Source of the DNA: Diploptera punctata
Lineage: Eukaryota > Arthropoda > Insecta > Blattodea > Blaberidae
NCBI GenBank assembly: GCA_030220185.1
Contig: JASPKZ010007555.1
Span: forward strand, 245,001 to 309,000
Direction of reading: 5' to 3'
Length of the DNA: 64,000 bases
A program made the translations under genes and the position numbers. The notes under the pieces are model-generated. The model did no database searches and was not told where the DNA came from. It worked only from the letters and a program-made list of their open reading frames with translations. Shown here piece by piece: positions 1 to 10,387 of the stretch. Positions within the stretch are counted from its first letter, which is position 1. Each line of letters starts with the position of its first letter.

Positions 1-300
1 TTACCAGCCGGCTGCTGGCCCTTCACATCCACATGTGTCAATCACAGAGGTAGATGATCAACAGCCAGTGTAGGGGTGACATGTGGTTAGCATGTCGAGC
101 CCCCCAGCCGTTATAGCTGGTTCCTCAACCTGGAGCCGCTACTTATTGTAGCTACCCAATTGCCTCACGATGCTGGGTGGGCACCGGTCCCATACTGGCC
201 GAAATATCATGAGAAAATTTCTTCCCCCATGGAGACTCGAACCAGCGCATATCCCGTAGCTCTGCGCCAAGGGTTCCTACCTTAACCACTCGGCTACGGC
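1..300 (-). repeat. tRNA-derived SINE (family A), antisense copy
   Basis: Read on the minus strand, positions about 300-225 form a Ser/Leu-tRNA-like head: an A-box-like stretch around 'gccgagtggttaagg' and a B box 'ggttcgagtct'. A non-tRNA body follows that contains 'gggaccggtgcccaccca'. The same body is found on the plus strand at 27752-28040 and in degenerate form at 58712-58900, so this is a dispersed Pol III-type SINE. The copy runs to the left edge, so its 3' end is not visible. Confidence 0.8.
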
Positions 301-473
301 GTGGGATATTGATATGACAATTACCTTAATAAACATGAGGAGCAAAATGTTGGCGTGTTGTTAAATTCCTTACATTTCATTTATCCTTTGTTCTTTCATA
401 TGTATTTTTAGATTTTTCACCCACGCTCAATTTCTCACAAAAAATAGTTTCCATGACTTATGCCCCAACCCTC

Positions 474-760
474 GTATATATTACAATAGGGTCTTAATTT
501 TATTTAGGCTAGATCTGCATGGTAGGTATATGAACTTGTCATCCATCGTACACAAAATATGCATTTACATTGGGCTTCTTGAAAATATAGTGTCCATCCT
601 AATCTCACACGATTAAGCCGGACGACTAACTTATGATGAACAATGTATTTTCAAGAAGCCCAATGTAGATATAATTTTTGTGTACGATCACAAGTTCATG
701 TACCTATCATGCAGATCTAGGCTAAATAAAATTAAGACCATGTTGTAATATGTATATATT
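474..760. mobile_element. Palindromic MITE (about 110-bp inverted arms)
   Basis: The left arm (about 474-592) and right arm (about 641-760) are imperfect reverse complements, sharing 'ctagatctgcat' and 'cattgggcttcttgaaaat' around a spacer of about 50 bp. There is no coding capacity. Arms this long relative to the loop are typical of MITEs or short foldback elements mobilised in trans. No convincing target duplication was identified, so the superfamily is not assigned. Confidence 0.7.
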
Positions 761-1019
761 ATATACATAATAAACTCTTTATTAACTTTGTGTAGAAAGG
801 TATATTTTACCTATATAACCTTCGCTATTTACGTTGTCCATTTTATACGACTTTCACATTATTGGCTATTTGTTTCCTTAAAATAATAAACTTTTTAATA
901 AAAACATAATAAACCATGGGTATTGTATTTTGTAAAATCAATAATAACTGCACATGTAGTTTTATGCACAATAAAGTGCTCTGAAGAACATTAAATTAGT
1001 TCTTAAATAAAAAAAAACT

Positions 1020-1475
1020 ACAGGCCTTTATGCTACACAAAATACATAAACTCCACCGTTCTGATCATCATCATCCAGGGATTAAGCCTGTTGGTTCTTT
1101 CCGATTTCATGAAAGCTAGAATTGTTAAAATTGTCCAGATCGTCTTCTGTGTGGGCGTGCAATTTCTCCTTCCGTGCGGTTTATAATTAAGCAATAATTT
1201 TGGAAATCTTTCTTCTGTCATTCTATCATGTTCTTTCCAGGGGTTCCTATATTTAATTATTCGGTCTGTAAGTTTGAAAATATTTAGTTCTTATATCTTC
1301 ATTTCATTTCTTATCCAGCAGAGTATATCCTGCTATATTTCTTAAAAATCTCACCTCAGCTGCTTTCAATCTTTGTTCTTTTCTTTTAGTGATCGTCCAA
1401 CATTCTGATCCATACATCACTACAGGAACAGCCATTACTACCTTGCTGATATGAATCGAAATCACTATAAAAAGA
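1020..1475 (-). pseudogene. RTE-like LINE, ORF2 3' fragment
   Basis: In shifting minus-strand frames this region encodes the C-terminal tail typical of insect RTE-type endonuclease/reverse-transcriptase polyproteins: a VMYGSECWT block, then RFLRNIAGYTLLDKK, then ERFPKLLLNYKPHGRRN close to position 1200. Stops and frameshifts separate the blocks. The reverse transcriptase domain itself is absent, as expected for a 5'-truncated LINE insertion. The copy at 12668-12960 belongs to the same subfamily. Confidence 0.75.
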
Positions 1476-1714
1476 TATTTAGGGAAGCGTCATGGCGTAG
1501 GTTAATATAAATAATAAGTATATGTCCTCTTATGACATTCACAACTCTCTTGTTACGATTACATTTCCTTCCTCTAATGATGGCCCAACTCTTGATGATG
1601 GAAAGTTAAAGATTCATATCATTAAGTTGTTACTTATGCTGTCTCCTTTGAGTTCAAATCGGACAGCTCGGCGTATGTTTCTCTTCATGCAGTACATTTT
1701 TCGTTCGCTTCAGT

Positions 1715-1790
1715 GGACCATTTGGTAAGATGCTCTCTTAAGACCACGCGGACCCAGGTTCGATCCTAGTCAGGAATGTTTTTAATAACG
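1715..1790 (+). repeat. tRNA-like SINE head
   Basis: The segment has an A-box-like start and a clear B box 'ggttcgatccta' ahead of an AT-rich body. It looks like the promoter head of a tRNA-derived SINE. The cloverleaf is not intact. Confidence 0.45.
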
Positions 1791-1843
1791 TTAATATTCA
1801 TAATTCCTACACGTTGTCAGGCTTCGTTAAATAAATAAATAAT

Positions 1844-1876
<33 letters not shown>
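1844..1876. repeat. (GT)n(AT)n microsatellite
   Basis: A GT dinucleotide run passes directly into an AT dinucleotide run. Confidence 0.95.
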
Positions 1877-1877
<1 letters not shown>

Positions 1878-2880
1878 GGAAAATAAATAAATTAAAAGGA
1901 AACATGTCATATATAGAAAATGAATAACGATTGTAACATCTCAGTGCTTCGTTTACAAAATACAAGGCAAAACAATATTATTTCCACAATTAATGCAAAA
2001 CGCTTCTGATTAATTTAAACTAAGTCAAATTAATATCTAATTTCAATATAATGTACAAGTAAGCCCTGAAGTATTGCATCGCTTCATATAGTCTGTTTCT
2101 AGCAGGTCTAGTGGAGGGAACGTCTATTTCTTTTTGTATGAAGTCGCGTGTTCGATCCCGTTGTAATGCTCCTCCCCCCCTCTCTCTCTCGTCCTTATTT
2201 GAATTATTTTTTATTTTATTTGTTTTGCTTTGTTTTATTTTATTTACAACATTTACTGCAGTAGTTGTTTACATGATATTTTCCCTTGCACAACACACAA
2301 CGAAATAGAACGGATTGTAGTTTCTCAAATAGTTGTGTAGTTGTGAACCAAGTAGCTGACCTCTGATCATGCGCAATGGCTTCATTCCGAGACAAAAATT
2401 ATCTGTTCGCCATCAATTTTTTCATACGTACAGTATAAGCAGGCAGCTACTGTTAAGGTTTCGGACTGGAAGGCTTGGAAGTGTTTACAAGCAGCTCGGC
2501 CAATATTCTGTTTCTATCAAAAGCTTGCGGCCCGCTATAATTCACATCCCACTTGATCTCTAGTTGATAAAAAAGTGTGTAAGCCGAGAAAGAAGCAAGC
2601 CGTTCTTACAAATTACACTCAGTAATTGCAAAGAAAGATTAGCATTATATCCATTGTAGTTAAATCGACTATAAACAAGTAATATGAAATAGATGACCTT
2701 TCTTCATGCAAGTTCACCCCACAGAAGAAGAATCTAATCATAGTTCCAATGTTTACACTTTTACCAAAAGCTGCAGTGATTAAACAGTTTTAAAGCTGGT
2801 TTACCTTAATTGATAATAATTGGAGAAGGCTTCATTATCTGATGAAATAACCCAATTAGTACCTTGCTTTCTTTGAAGTA
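1877..2880. other. AT-rich stretch without identified gene
   Basis: No exon or recognisable TE protein was found. A degenerate tRNA-like segment with a B box 'gttcgatccc' lies at about 2105-2165 and is probably an old SINE head. Short ORFs here lack homology and codon structure. Confidence 0.6.
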
Positions 2881-2969
2881 GATTCTTTGGATATTTTGTA
2901 ATTTCCTCGCTGTCGGAATACAGTATGTGCAACTTAGCCTCCCCATACCATGGCAGTTAAGGCGTAAAA

Positions 2970-4115
2970 AAAAAGTATTTGTACAATGTAGGTTTAGAAG
3001 AAATAGGTCTATAATCGATCAGATTTTTAGTATAAGACAGGTTTTAGAAAATAAATGGGAATGTAATGGCACTGTATGTCAACTATATGTAGGCTTCAAA
3101 AAGGCATACAATTCGATTGAAAGGGAAAATAGTTATATAGTATCCTGCTGGAGTTCGGAATTCCTAAAAAGTTAGTTAGGCTTATACGAATGTGTCTAAA
3201 TGGCACAAAGAGTATGATGTGTGTAGGAAAACAATTTTCGGACACTTTTGGAACCCACAAAAGGTTAAAGCAAGGAGATGCACTACCTCATCTATTTTAA
3301 TTTTGTACTAGAGCGTGCCATCAAATCTTTAGAGGACGAAGAAGACCTTCAACTCGATGGTATTAATAAACTGTTAGTCTATGCTGATGATGTATTTTTG
3401 GGCAAAAAGCGAGGAGATTCTGAGGATCATCACGCACACGCTGTTGAGTAACACTAAGAAATTGGGACTGGAAGTAAACATTAATAAAACTCAATATATA
3501 TTCTACACATATTACATTATATAATGGAAATGGACAGTTAATGAAAATGAGGAAAATTTTGAAGAAGTGGATTAATTCAAATATCTAGGAACTGTAATTA
3601 CAAATACGAACGAGTTGTATAAAGAAATTGAACATGGGTTCAATTCTGGAAATGCGTGCTATTATGCATTGCGGGGACTGTTGTCCCAACTCCTTTTAGA
3701 AAACGTTAAAATGAAAATACATAAAACTGTTATTCTCCCAGTTATATGGATGCAAAACATGGACCCTTACTTTAAGGGAGGAAAGATGATAACGAGCATT
3801 TGAGAATAAAATTTTAAGGAAACATTTTGGATGAAAGAGAGATGAACAGATAGGCGAATTGAGAAGATCACATAATATTGAGCTACATGGCGTTTATAGG
3901 AAGCCAGATATAATAAGAAAAGTTATGTCTCGTAGACTGCAATGGGCCGGATGGAGAATGAAAGACTTGCATGGAAGCTTCTTGTAGGAAAACCAAGGGA
4001 AAAGTCCAGTTGGTAGACCAAGAATGAGGTGGAAGAGTAACATTACCTCAGGATAGGAATGTGTGGAGAGCTTATGTCCGAGCGGCTATGAACCTATGGG
4101 TTCAAGAGAGGAGTG
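2970..4115 (+). pseudogene. RTE-like LINE reverse transcriptase, degenerate sense copy
   Basis: Plus-strand frames, broken by several frameshifts, read the same protein as the better copy at 35810-37259: FRRNRSIIDQIF, QLYVGFKKAYNSIERE, a stretch around 3240-3300 that corresponds to the palm, an 'AYADD'-like active-site region near 3375-3400, then the C-terminal 'GRPRMRW' tail near 4010-4035. This is the RT and C-terminal half of an RTE-type LINE with no endonuclease domain. A copy in the opposite orientation ends about 270 bp downstream, so the two are tail to tail. Confidence 0.8.
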
Positions 4116-4126
4116 ACCTAGTTATA

Positions 4127-4204
4127 CTTTTTTCATTATTTAATCATATTATTTTAAGAACTGGCCTTTTTTCATTATTTAATCATATTATTTTAAGAAC
4201 TGGC
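4127..4204. repeat. Perfect 39-bp tandem duplication
   Basis: Positions 4127-4165 and 4166-4204 are identical 39-bp copies ending in 'aagaactggc'. They lie just past the 3' end of the RTE copy. Confidence 0.9.
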
Positions 4205-4384
4205 TAAAATTTATCCATGAAAAAAAAACTTCATAAGTCAAGTAAATTAAACTTCACATTTTTCGCATTATAACTTACATTTAGACCATCCGATATTAAA
4301 CGCGAGGAAATGATGAAATGAAGACATTTTCTTGACATCCATTTGCTCAACGCATTTATAAGTTTCCAAGTTATAAGTTCATGA

Positions 4385-4950
4385 TCGCATGGACATAAGG
4401 TCTCCATAAATTACTATCCTGAGCTGATGTTTTCCTATCATTCGCTGTAGTATAATTCACTTTCCTCAAATCAAGTTGTCATTCACCCATCTCATTCTTA
4501 GCCTACGTACTATGCGCTTTCCCTCTAGTTTTGCTACCATGTTCCGCATCCATATAGTATAACTGGAAGAATAACTGTTTGCTATATATTTAATTTAACG
4601 TTTTTATAAAGAAACTGCGATGACTGCAGTCACTGTAATGCATAAAAGCATACGTTTCGGGACTTAAATCTGTGTTTAATTTCTTCCTGTACCTCATTCG
4701 TGTTTGTAAGTAATATAGGGTTTCCAGTATAAAACCGGACACTCTGCGGCTGGCAGAGTGAAATGCGGACGAGGAGAGAGCGCAGCCTGACGGGTGAAAC
4801 CCCGTGAGGCGTGTCCGGTTTTATATTGGAAGCCCTGTATTATTGTAAGTTACCTGAATATTTGAATTCTGCCACATAATAAAATCCTAATTTGTTATTA
4901 ATTGTCCATTCCCATTTAATTATTTATTTCTACTTGTGACTATATAGATA
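4385..4950 (-). pseudogene. RTE-like LINE 3' tail, antisense, interrupted by a MITE
   Basis: The sequence aligns by eye with the 3' part of the RTE at 35810-37259, for example 'tgaattctgccac' against 'tgaattcagccac' and 'tgtccattcccattt' against 'tgtccatatccatta'. It is split at 4716-4837 by a TA-flanked MITE. Its 5' side abuts the mariner that starts at 4951. Reading is open only in short pieces. Confidence 0.65.
4716..4837. mobile_element. 122-bp Tc1/mariner-type MITE inside RTE copy
   Basis: The ends form inverted repeats of about 27 bp that include 'ttccagtataaaaccggac' and its near complement. Each is flanked by TA (4714-4715 and 4838-4839), the Tc1/mariner target duplication. The interior is GC-rich compared with its surroundings. 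RTE sequence resumes after the right end, so the MITE is the younger insertion. Confidence 0.75.
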
Positions 4951-6217
4951 GACTGTTTCTTTAGTTTCGGCAACTATTTATTTTCCGGATACATAGCATA
5001 CACACATGGTTGTAAGTTTTAGAGGCATTCGATGTAATCACCAACATTGTGTACAATGTGCTCCCAGTGATGTGGTAGCCGTCGACACCGCCTGATCTCT
5101 GGATGGTGCTTAGAGACTGATTAACTGCACTCAGAATGTCGTCCACTGGTCTGAATCTCTTCCCACGTAGAGCTTAGGAATGAGGTCGAAGTCGCAGGGA
5201 CTTATATCCGGAGAGTATGAAGTGTGGTAGAGCACCTCCCAATCCCAGCGATTGAACAAATCAGACACAACTGCTGCTACATGCGACCTTGCATTGTCAT
5301 GCAGAATGATGGGAGGAATATACATGAAGTGTCTTAACGCGGCTCGCATATTGTTTCGCAGAAACTTACAATAGTCCTCTGCATTGGGGGAATGAACATG
5401 TTTTAAGATAACACCATCCCAATCGTAGGTTAGGATTAGCATCGTTTTCACATTCGTAGCGGTCTGCGGAACTATTGTTTTTTGAGGCGACCCTGTATGA
5501 CGCTATTCGGAGGATTGACGTTTCAACTGTGGTTGATAACTTTTCGTCCAGGTCTCATCAATGGTGATGATACGTCGTAAGAAGGGCTCTGCTTCCCTCT
5601 CATAGCGGTCCAAGTGCGTACGAACAGCTTCATATCGCAGAAATGTCTGCATCTCCGATAACTCGTATGGGACCCATCAATTTTTCGCATCCTAAGGCGG
5701 ATCTTAAGGATTCGATGCAGAGTCGGAAGTGCCAATCCAGTATCTGCGGCTAGCTCTCGAATAGTGTTCCAATCCGCTTCCACTACTGAGGACACTGTCT
5801 GCATGTCATTCTCACTAACCGATGGATGGATGGCCACATTTAGGAATATGTGACGCATTTTCGCGTCCTCCTTTAAAGGTGGGCATCTTGTCATTGTTCG
5901 GTACGGCAATGCATGTGCACCACAATCCTCTTGCAATCCTTGATGACAGTGTAGTACGTTTCTGCCTGTAGCACATTCAATCTTCAAACAGATTCTCTGC
6001 TCTTGCTTTGAAAACATTGGACTACGTTATACTGCGATGCTAGATCTAAACTGTAACTTTCGCCTCATTTTTACGTGAGAGGAGAGCGGGGAAAGGCGAG
6101 TCCATATGCTCGGACGTGGGGAGGCACTGAAACTACATGTGGTGCAATAAACAAAATTGTCAACCCTAGATTTATTTGGATTCCACACTATTGTTGCCAA
6201 ACCTAAAGAAACAACCC
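4951..6217 (-). pseudogene. mariner-like (DD34D) transposon, frameshifted
   Basis: Imperfect terminal inverted repeats share 'tgtttctttag' (about 4951-4976 and 6189-6217), and TA lies just outside or within a few bases of each end. On the minus strand the N-terminal helix-turn-helix region (ADWNTIRELAADTGLALPTL, about 5790-5720) is followed, after frameshifts, by the catalytic part: ILTYDWDGVIL, ILHDNARSH and SYSPDISPCDF (about 5430-5190). From the D of HDN to the D of CDF there are 34 intervening residues, the mariner DD34D spacing. At least two frameshifts and internal stops make it inactive. Confidence 0.85.
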
Positions 6218-6599
6218 ATGTACTTACTTTATTTAATTTTACGTCCATTTGCGCTTCGAAATGTTATTAATAAAAGTGTATGTTCTTTTCACTATCGGTT
6301 ATAATACATCAATATCTACAGCTGATTATTAACATTAGGATTAAGATTGGGCTAAGTTGTATGACTCTATCCTCTAAGTATCTGGTTGGACATCCTAGTA
6401 CAACGTTGAACAGCAGTGTTGATACTGCTTTAACTCATTGTGATAATTTCAAAATTATCTGAAAAATGTTACCTTCTCGCACCCTATTGTTGTTATTTAT
6501 ATTTTTTTATCGTTGAATCTCCAAATATTTCGCCACAAAGGCATGATAGGGTTGTAGCTTACTATAACAATATTATACTATAGGTCTATATTTTTTTAA

Positions 6600-6657
6600 A
6601 CATGGTTGAGTGGTAGACAAGGCCTTAAGGCCTTAACTCTGCCAGGTAAAATAAAGC

Positions 6658-6709
<52 letters not shown>
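6600..6709 (+). repeat. LINE/SINE 3' end with AATAAA and (ATT)n tail
   Basis: A short conserved-looking 3' end, 'ttaactctgccaggtaaaat', is followed by AATAAA and about 16 ATT triplets (6659-6708). A run of this kind after a polyadenylation signal is typical of a non-LTR element 3' tail. It abuts the antisense LINE that starts at 6711. Confidence 0.55.
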
Positions 6710-6710
<1 letters not shown>

Positions 6711-7311
6711 TGTAAAACAAAAATATTAACTTATGTTTTTGAATGAGTGTTATGAATTACATAAATCGTCTATAAGAGTCTTAGCAAAATACTACATATT
6801 GTTATGAATTTCATAAAATGTTAATAATTTTGGTTCTTTTAAATCACTTCACACATTGAGGCAGAAGCATCACCATCGTTGAAAGTAAGTTTAACCAGAA
6901 TCGTTGCCTTTCGAATATAGGGCAATCATATAAAACATGTTTTAAAGATTGTATTGATTTTGACATTTACAATTATGATCACTGTATGGGTTAATATTAA
7001 ATCTCCTAAAATAACTTCAAATTTACCATGGCCAGTCATAAATTGTCAAATTTGGAATGAAATGTTTTATATTTAGCCTGTGGTGTACTGTAAGAAAGAA
7101 GAGTTCTTCAGTCAAAGCAGCATTTGTACTCCTTTTCAATGTCCATTCCAATCAGTGATGGTATAGTCCAACAGTTTATTTTTAACGTAGGATATTGAAC
7201 ATTTTGAAAATTAATGAAGCTCAGAAAATGCCGCGGATTTAGCTAATTGATCAGCACGTTCATTTCCCACAGTTCCCTGGTGCTCTCGTATCCGAGACAG
7301 ACGTAAGTGTC
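6711..7311 (-). pseudogene. RNase H-bearing LINE, 3' end (interrupted)
   Basis: This region is colinear with 21930-22820, for example 'gcagatttagctaattgatc' in that copy. Read on the minus strand, near 7300-7210, it encodes the end of an RNase H domain (GTVGNERADQLAKSAA-like), then a spacer and a 3' UTR. The upstream RNase H piece is found at 8164-8300, beyond an insertion of about 850 bp. This is the 3' end of a non-LTR retrotransposon of the type with a C-terminal RNase H domain (I/R1/Jockey grade), degenerate. Confidence 0.75.
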
Positions 7312-8163
7312 AACACTAATAAAATTAATTCTTTAAAACCTTTGAGGTGGATAGTCATAAAATAAAATAAGTTAAAATGTACCTTCTTAGGTCAGAGCCG
7401 TCGTCCTCAACTTATAAAATATGTATGCTTTTTTGTCTGAAGGCCTTTCAGAATCTCCATTCCATCTTCAGCAGGTCTTTCTTCGCTACATTATTTGATT
7501 TTCTCGGTGCTGGTCCAAAGTTAGTGTTGTCGTGATGACGGCTCTGACCTAAGAAGGTACATTTTAACTTATTTTTTTGCGCGATAGTGCGTCTTGTCGT
7601 ACTTACCAGCAGTGGCGACCTTTATTGAAAGTTTAACTTCCTACATTTCGGGGTTGCCAACCTAAATAACTATACTGTAATATTACATTTACATCCACGT
7701 GCGGGAGTAAAACCACTGCCCTCTATGTATACTACGTACAATGTATATACAGAAAATATCCAAAAGATAGTGTTAATATACATTATACGAAAGAAATCAT
7801 TGCATTTTAAATGAACTGAACTTTATTTGAAACAATATAAAACAATAAATACGTACTTGCGGCCATGTTATCAATAATTGTTCTCAACGCGTCCTGTTAT
7901 TTCAACTAATAAACATTGCCCACACTGTTATCGTCAGTCAATTATTTATAATGAACGCAACATTTCCAGAAATATATTATTTTACTATTATTTATTATTT
8001 TGAAAACACCGTCGCGCAAAAAATAATGTACAACGCACGTTTGTGAAGTGTTTTACAGAATCTCGGAAATTAACCGATTGCTCGGTTTTTATACATTTTT
8101 CCTCGATTCTGTAAAAAAAAACATTTCCCAATCTCGCATCGTAATATGCTGTTATTTTAAGAC
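7312..8163. mobile_element. Insertion of about 850 bp splitting the RNase H LINE; includes a MITE
   Basis: The block separates two halves of one LINE. The junction words 'taagtgt' and 'acgtgt' may be remains of a target duplication. Inside, 7362-7405 and 7535-7578 form inverted repeats of about 40 bp sharing 'gtaccttcttaggtcagagc', a MITE of about 217 bp. A second pair, 'ttttttgcgcg' and 'cgcgcaaaaaa' (7574 and 8013), suggests another non-autonomous element, but this is weak. Confidence 0.6.
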
Positions 8164-8300
8164 ACGTGTTTTGTGTAATCTTTGATGTTATTTCTAATTT
8201 CTACTGAGTTCGGATTTAAATTAAATTTATCAGCGATCTATTGAAGAGCAGCCTGCGAGTCCCAAAAAATACGTGCACTATTCGCACCCTATTACTTGTT
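8164..8300 (-). pseudogene. RNase H domain segment of the split LINE
   Basis: The minus-strand frame reads ARIFWDSQAALQ, a stop, then IADKFNLNPN. The SDSQAAL-type motif is the second catalytic-aspartate region of LINE RNase H domains. It continues into DYTKHVS, which is the sequence expected just before the piece at 7311. Confidence 0.7.
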
Positions 8301-8310
8301 CAATTTAGAA

Positions 8311-8405
8311 AGCTTGGAATATAAATCTAACATTTAGGAAATCCCAATTCTATTAGGATACTATACAGCTTCTCTCTCTTAATTGAATCGTATGCTTTCT
8401 GTTTT
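8311..8405 (-). repeat. RTE-like LINE fragment
   Basis: About 95 bp match the RTE RT region at 36850-36915, sharing 'aggatactata' and 'ctcttaattgaatc'. This is an isolated shard. Confidence 0.6.
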
Positions 8406-8503
8406 ATTATGCTTCATTTAATTTTTATTTTATGACTTGATTATATTTTAAAGTATATACCGGTAGTGTCTATTTTTTACACGCTTTATATTAGCTTGAC
8501 CTG

Positions 8504-8546
<43 letters not shown>
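8504..8546. repeat. (ATCT)n microsatellite
   Basis: An ATCT tetranucleotide run leads directly into the 164-bp tandem repeat, whose units begin with 'atctatgtaac'. Confidence 0.95.
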
Positions 8547-9025
8547 GTAACTGAATCTTTTAACCCGATTTTCACCCACTTAAAATCATTGGATCGACTT
8601 GAAACTTTGTATACTTGTAAAAGACCCGTGACTATACAATAATTTCATATTTTGTTTCTAAAATCATGGTCAGAATCATCAGAAAATCAAAAAAGCGTCG
8701 TTGTATCTATGTAACGGAATTTTTTAACACGATTTTCACCCACTTAGAAACATTGGTTCGACTTGAAACTTTGTATACGTGTAAAGGACCCGTGACAATA
8801 CAATAATTTCATATTTTGTTTCTAAAATCCTGGCCAGAATCATCAGAAAATCAAAAAAGTGTCTTTGTATCCATGTAACGGAATGTTTGAACACGATTTT
8901 CACCCACTTAGAAACATTGGATCGACTCGAAACTTTGTGTACTTGTAAAGGACCCGTGACAATACAATAATTTCATATTTTGTTTCTAAAATCCTTTCCA
9001 CAATCATCACGAAATAAAAAAAAAA
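8541..9025. repeat. Tandem repeat, 3 copies of a 164-bp unit
   Basis: Units begin at 8541, 8705 and 8869, each with 'at(c)tatgtaac' and containing 'gacttgaaactttgta' and 'aatttcatattttgtttcta'. Spacing is exactly 164 bp in both intervals. Copies differ by scattered substitutions. No coding potential was seen. Confidence 0.9.
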
Positions 9026-9073
9026 TGAAAACTGGTATAATAGGTTGCGGACTTGACGATTTTTTAGTTAATC

Positions 9074-9164
9074 GTTGTAAGAGCTCAGTTGGTAGAGCGG
9101 TGAACTCTAGTGGTATATAATTTCAGTAATCCATAGGTCGCTGGTTCAAATCCGGCTGGGAGGT
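9074..9164 (+). pseudogene. tRNA-Tyr-like pseudogene with intron and CTA anticodon
   Basis: The body matches insect tRNA-Tyr: D arm 'gctcagttggtagagc', a T arm with loop 'ttcaaat', and an intron after the anticodon loop, as in eukaryotic tRNA-Tyr. The anticodon position (9107-9109) reads CTA, not GTA, and the 7-bp acceptor stem (9074-9080 with 9157-9163) does not pair. A seven-T Pol III terminator follows at 9164-9170. It is best read as a decayed tRNA gene or a SINE head. An amber-decoding tRNA is not supported, because the acceptor stem is broken. Confidence 0.7.
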
Positions 9165-9280
9165 TTTTTTAGAAGATTATTACTTTTAGCTCATACTACA
9201 ATAGTATCGAATTTAAATATATTTACATTTGTATCTTATTGTGTAAAATATTAAAACTAAAAACTAAAAAATAAATAATA

Positions 9281-9591
9281 GTTTTAAAAAACTAAAACAA
9301 CACGCTTTATTAGAAAACCGAACTAAAAAAATGAAAATTTTAATTTCCAACACGCTTCGGATAAATAATTTTACCATCAAAAGCGTGGGGTGCTCTTTAT
9401 CAATTAATGTACGTATTTGATAATAAACAGATATTGGTAAAATAAACTCTCTAAGAAGAAAATGTAAATATCATAAAAACACCCCACGCTTTTGATGGTA
9501 AAATTATTTATCCCAAGCGTGTTGGAAATTAAAATTTTCATTTTTTTAGTTCGGTTTTCTAATAAAGCGTGTTGTTTTAGTTTTTTAAAAC
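9281..9591. mobile_element. Hairpin MITE with nearly perfect 112-bp inverted arms
   Basis: The arms at 9281-9392 and 9480-9591 are each 112 bp and are almost exact reverse complements (the one clear difference is 'cttcgga' against 'cttggga'). They begin with 'gttttaaaaaactaaaac' and surround an 87-bp loop. The arms are non-coding. The transcript would form a very long hairpin. Confidence 0.85.
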
Positions 9592-9940
9592 ATTTATTAA
9601 TATCATATCTCAGAACTTATGGTTACTGGGTATTTCCTTCATACATGCATAAAATTGTGAATGCAGATGTTTTCACTTAATATAGATATGATAGTTTTAG
9701 TTAAAAGCTGCATTGTTATAAACCTAATAAGATTTTTTTGTGGAATTCAGTAGGGTGTGCATTTCTATAGTGTAGTAGTACTTTTTTATTTGTTACTGAA
9801 TTGCAAAATGATAAGTGGTGTGAAATAAATCGAATAATGAAATTTAAACAAAGTTTGAAATAAATAGAACAATGAAATTACCTTCATTACCGAGAAAACC
9901 GTGTGATAACTTCAGTTAGATGGATCGGCTTGATTTTGAA

Positions 9941-9995
9941 TTCGGGACCTCCAGATTACGAGTCTTAAAAGTTCCCGTCTGCGCCATCTCATTCA
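9941..9995 (-). repeat. tRNA-like SINE head (degenerate)
   Basis: The minus strand contains a possible B box 'ggtcccgaattc' preceded by tRNA-like spacing. It is too decayed to assign to a family. Confidence 0.3.
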
Positions 9996-10064
9996 ACAAA
10001 ACTCGTCTTATTTAATAATACCAGTATAATTGAGTATATACGAGTATAATTAGATGGTTTAACC

Positions 10065-10330
10065 ATTAACTAACTCACTGGCACTACCGAACCGTAGGTT
10101 GATGGCCGCGCGGACATAAGCTCTTCCATACATCCCTATCCTGAGCTTATGTTTTCCATCATCCCCTGTATAATCTACTTCCCTCAAATCATAGTTAATA
10201 TTATTCTCCCACTTCATTCTTGGTCTACCAACTGGGCGTTTTCCCGGTTTTCCTACAAGATGTTTCCATGCACGTCTTTGATTCGCCATTCGTGCCACAT
10301 GTCCTGCCATCGCAGTCAATTTTACCATTT
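10065..10330 (-). pseudogene. RTE-like LINE 3' tail
   Basis: The minus strand encodes the C-terminal tail seen in all local RTE copies: [40 protein letters not shown] and AYVRAAINLR. It ends next to a 'taactaactcactggc' 3' terminus. The piece lies only about 60 bp upstream of the Syx1A exon and is truncated, with no RT domain. Confidence 0.8.
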
Positions 10331-10375
10331 AATTCCAAGTTTTTTTATGGAATTATAAAATTAAAGAGAAGTGTG

Positions 10376-10387
10376 TTTCATTTTCAG
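10376..10387 (+). promoter_or_regulatory. Syx1A splice acceptor
   Basis: The pyrimidine-rich stretch ends in CAG directly before GTG GAG GAA. The phase fits the Syx1A reading frame. Confidence 0.85.

Noticed and set aside
7574..8024. Separate transposon with ttttttgcgcg ends
   Set aside because: Only about 11 bp of inverted ends, no clear target duplication and overlap with a MITE border.
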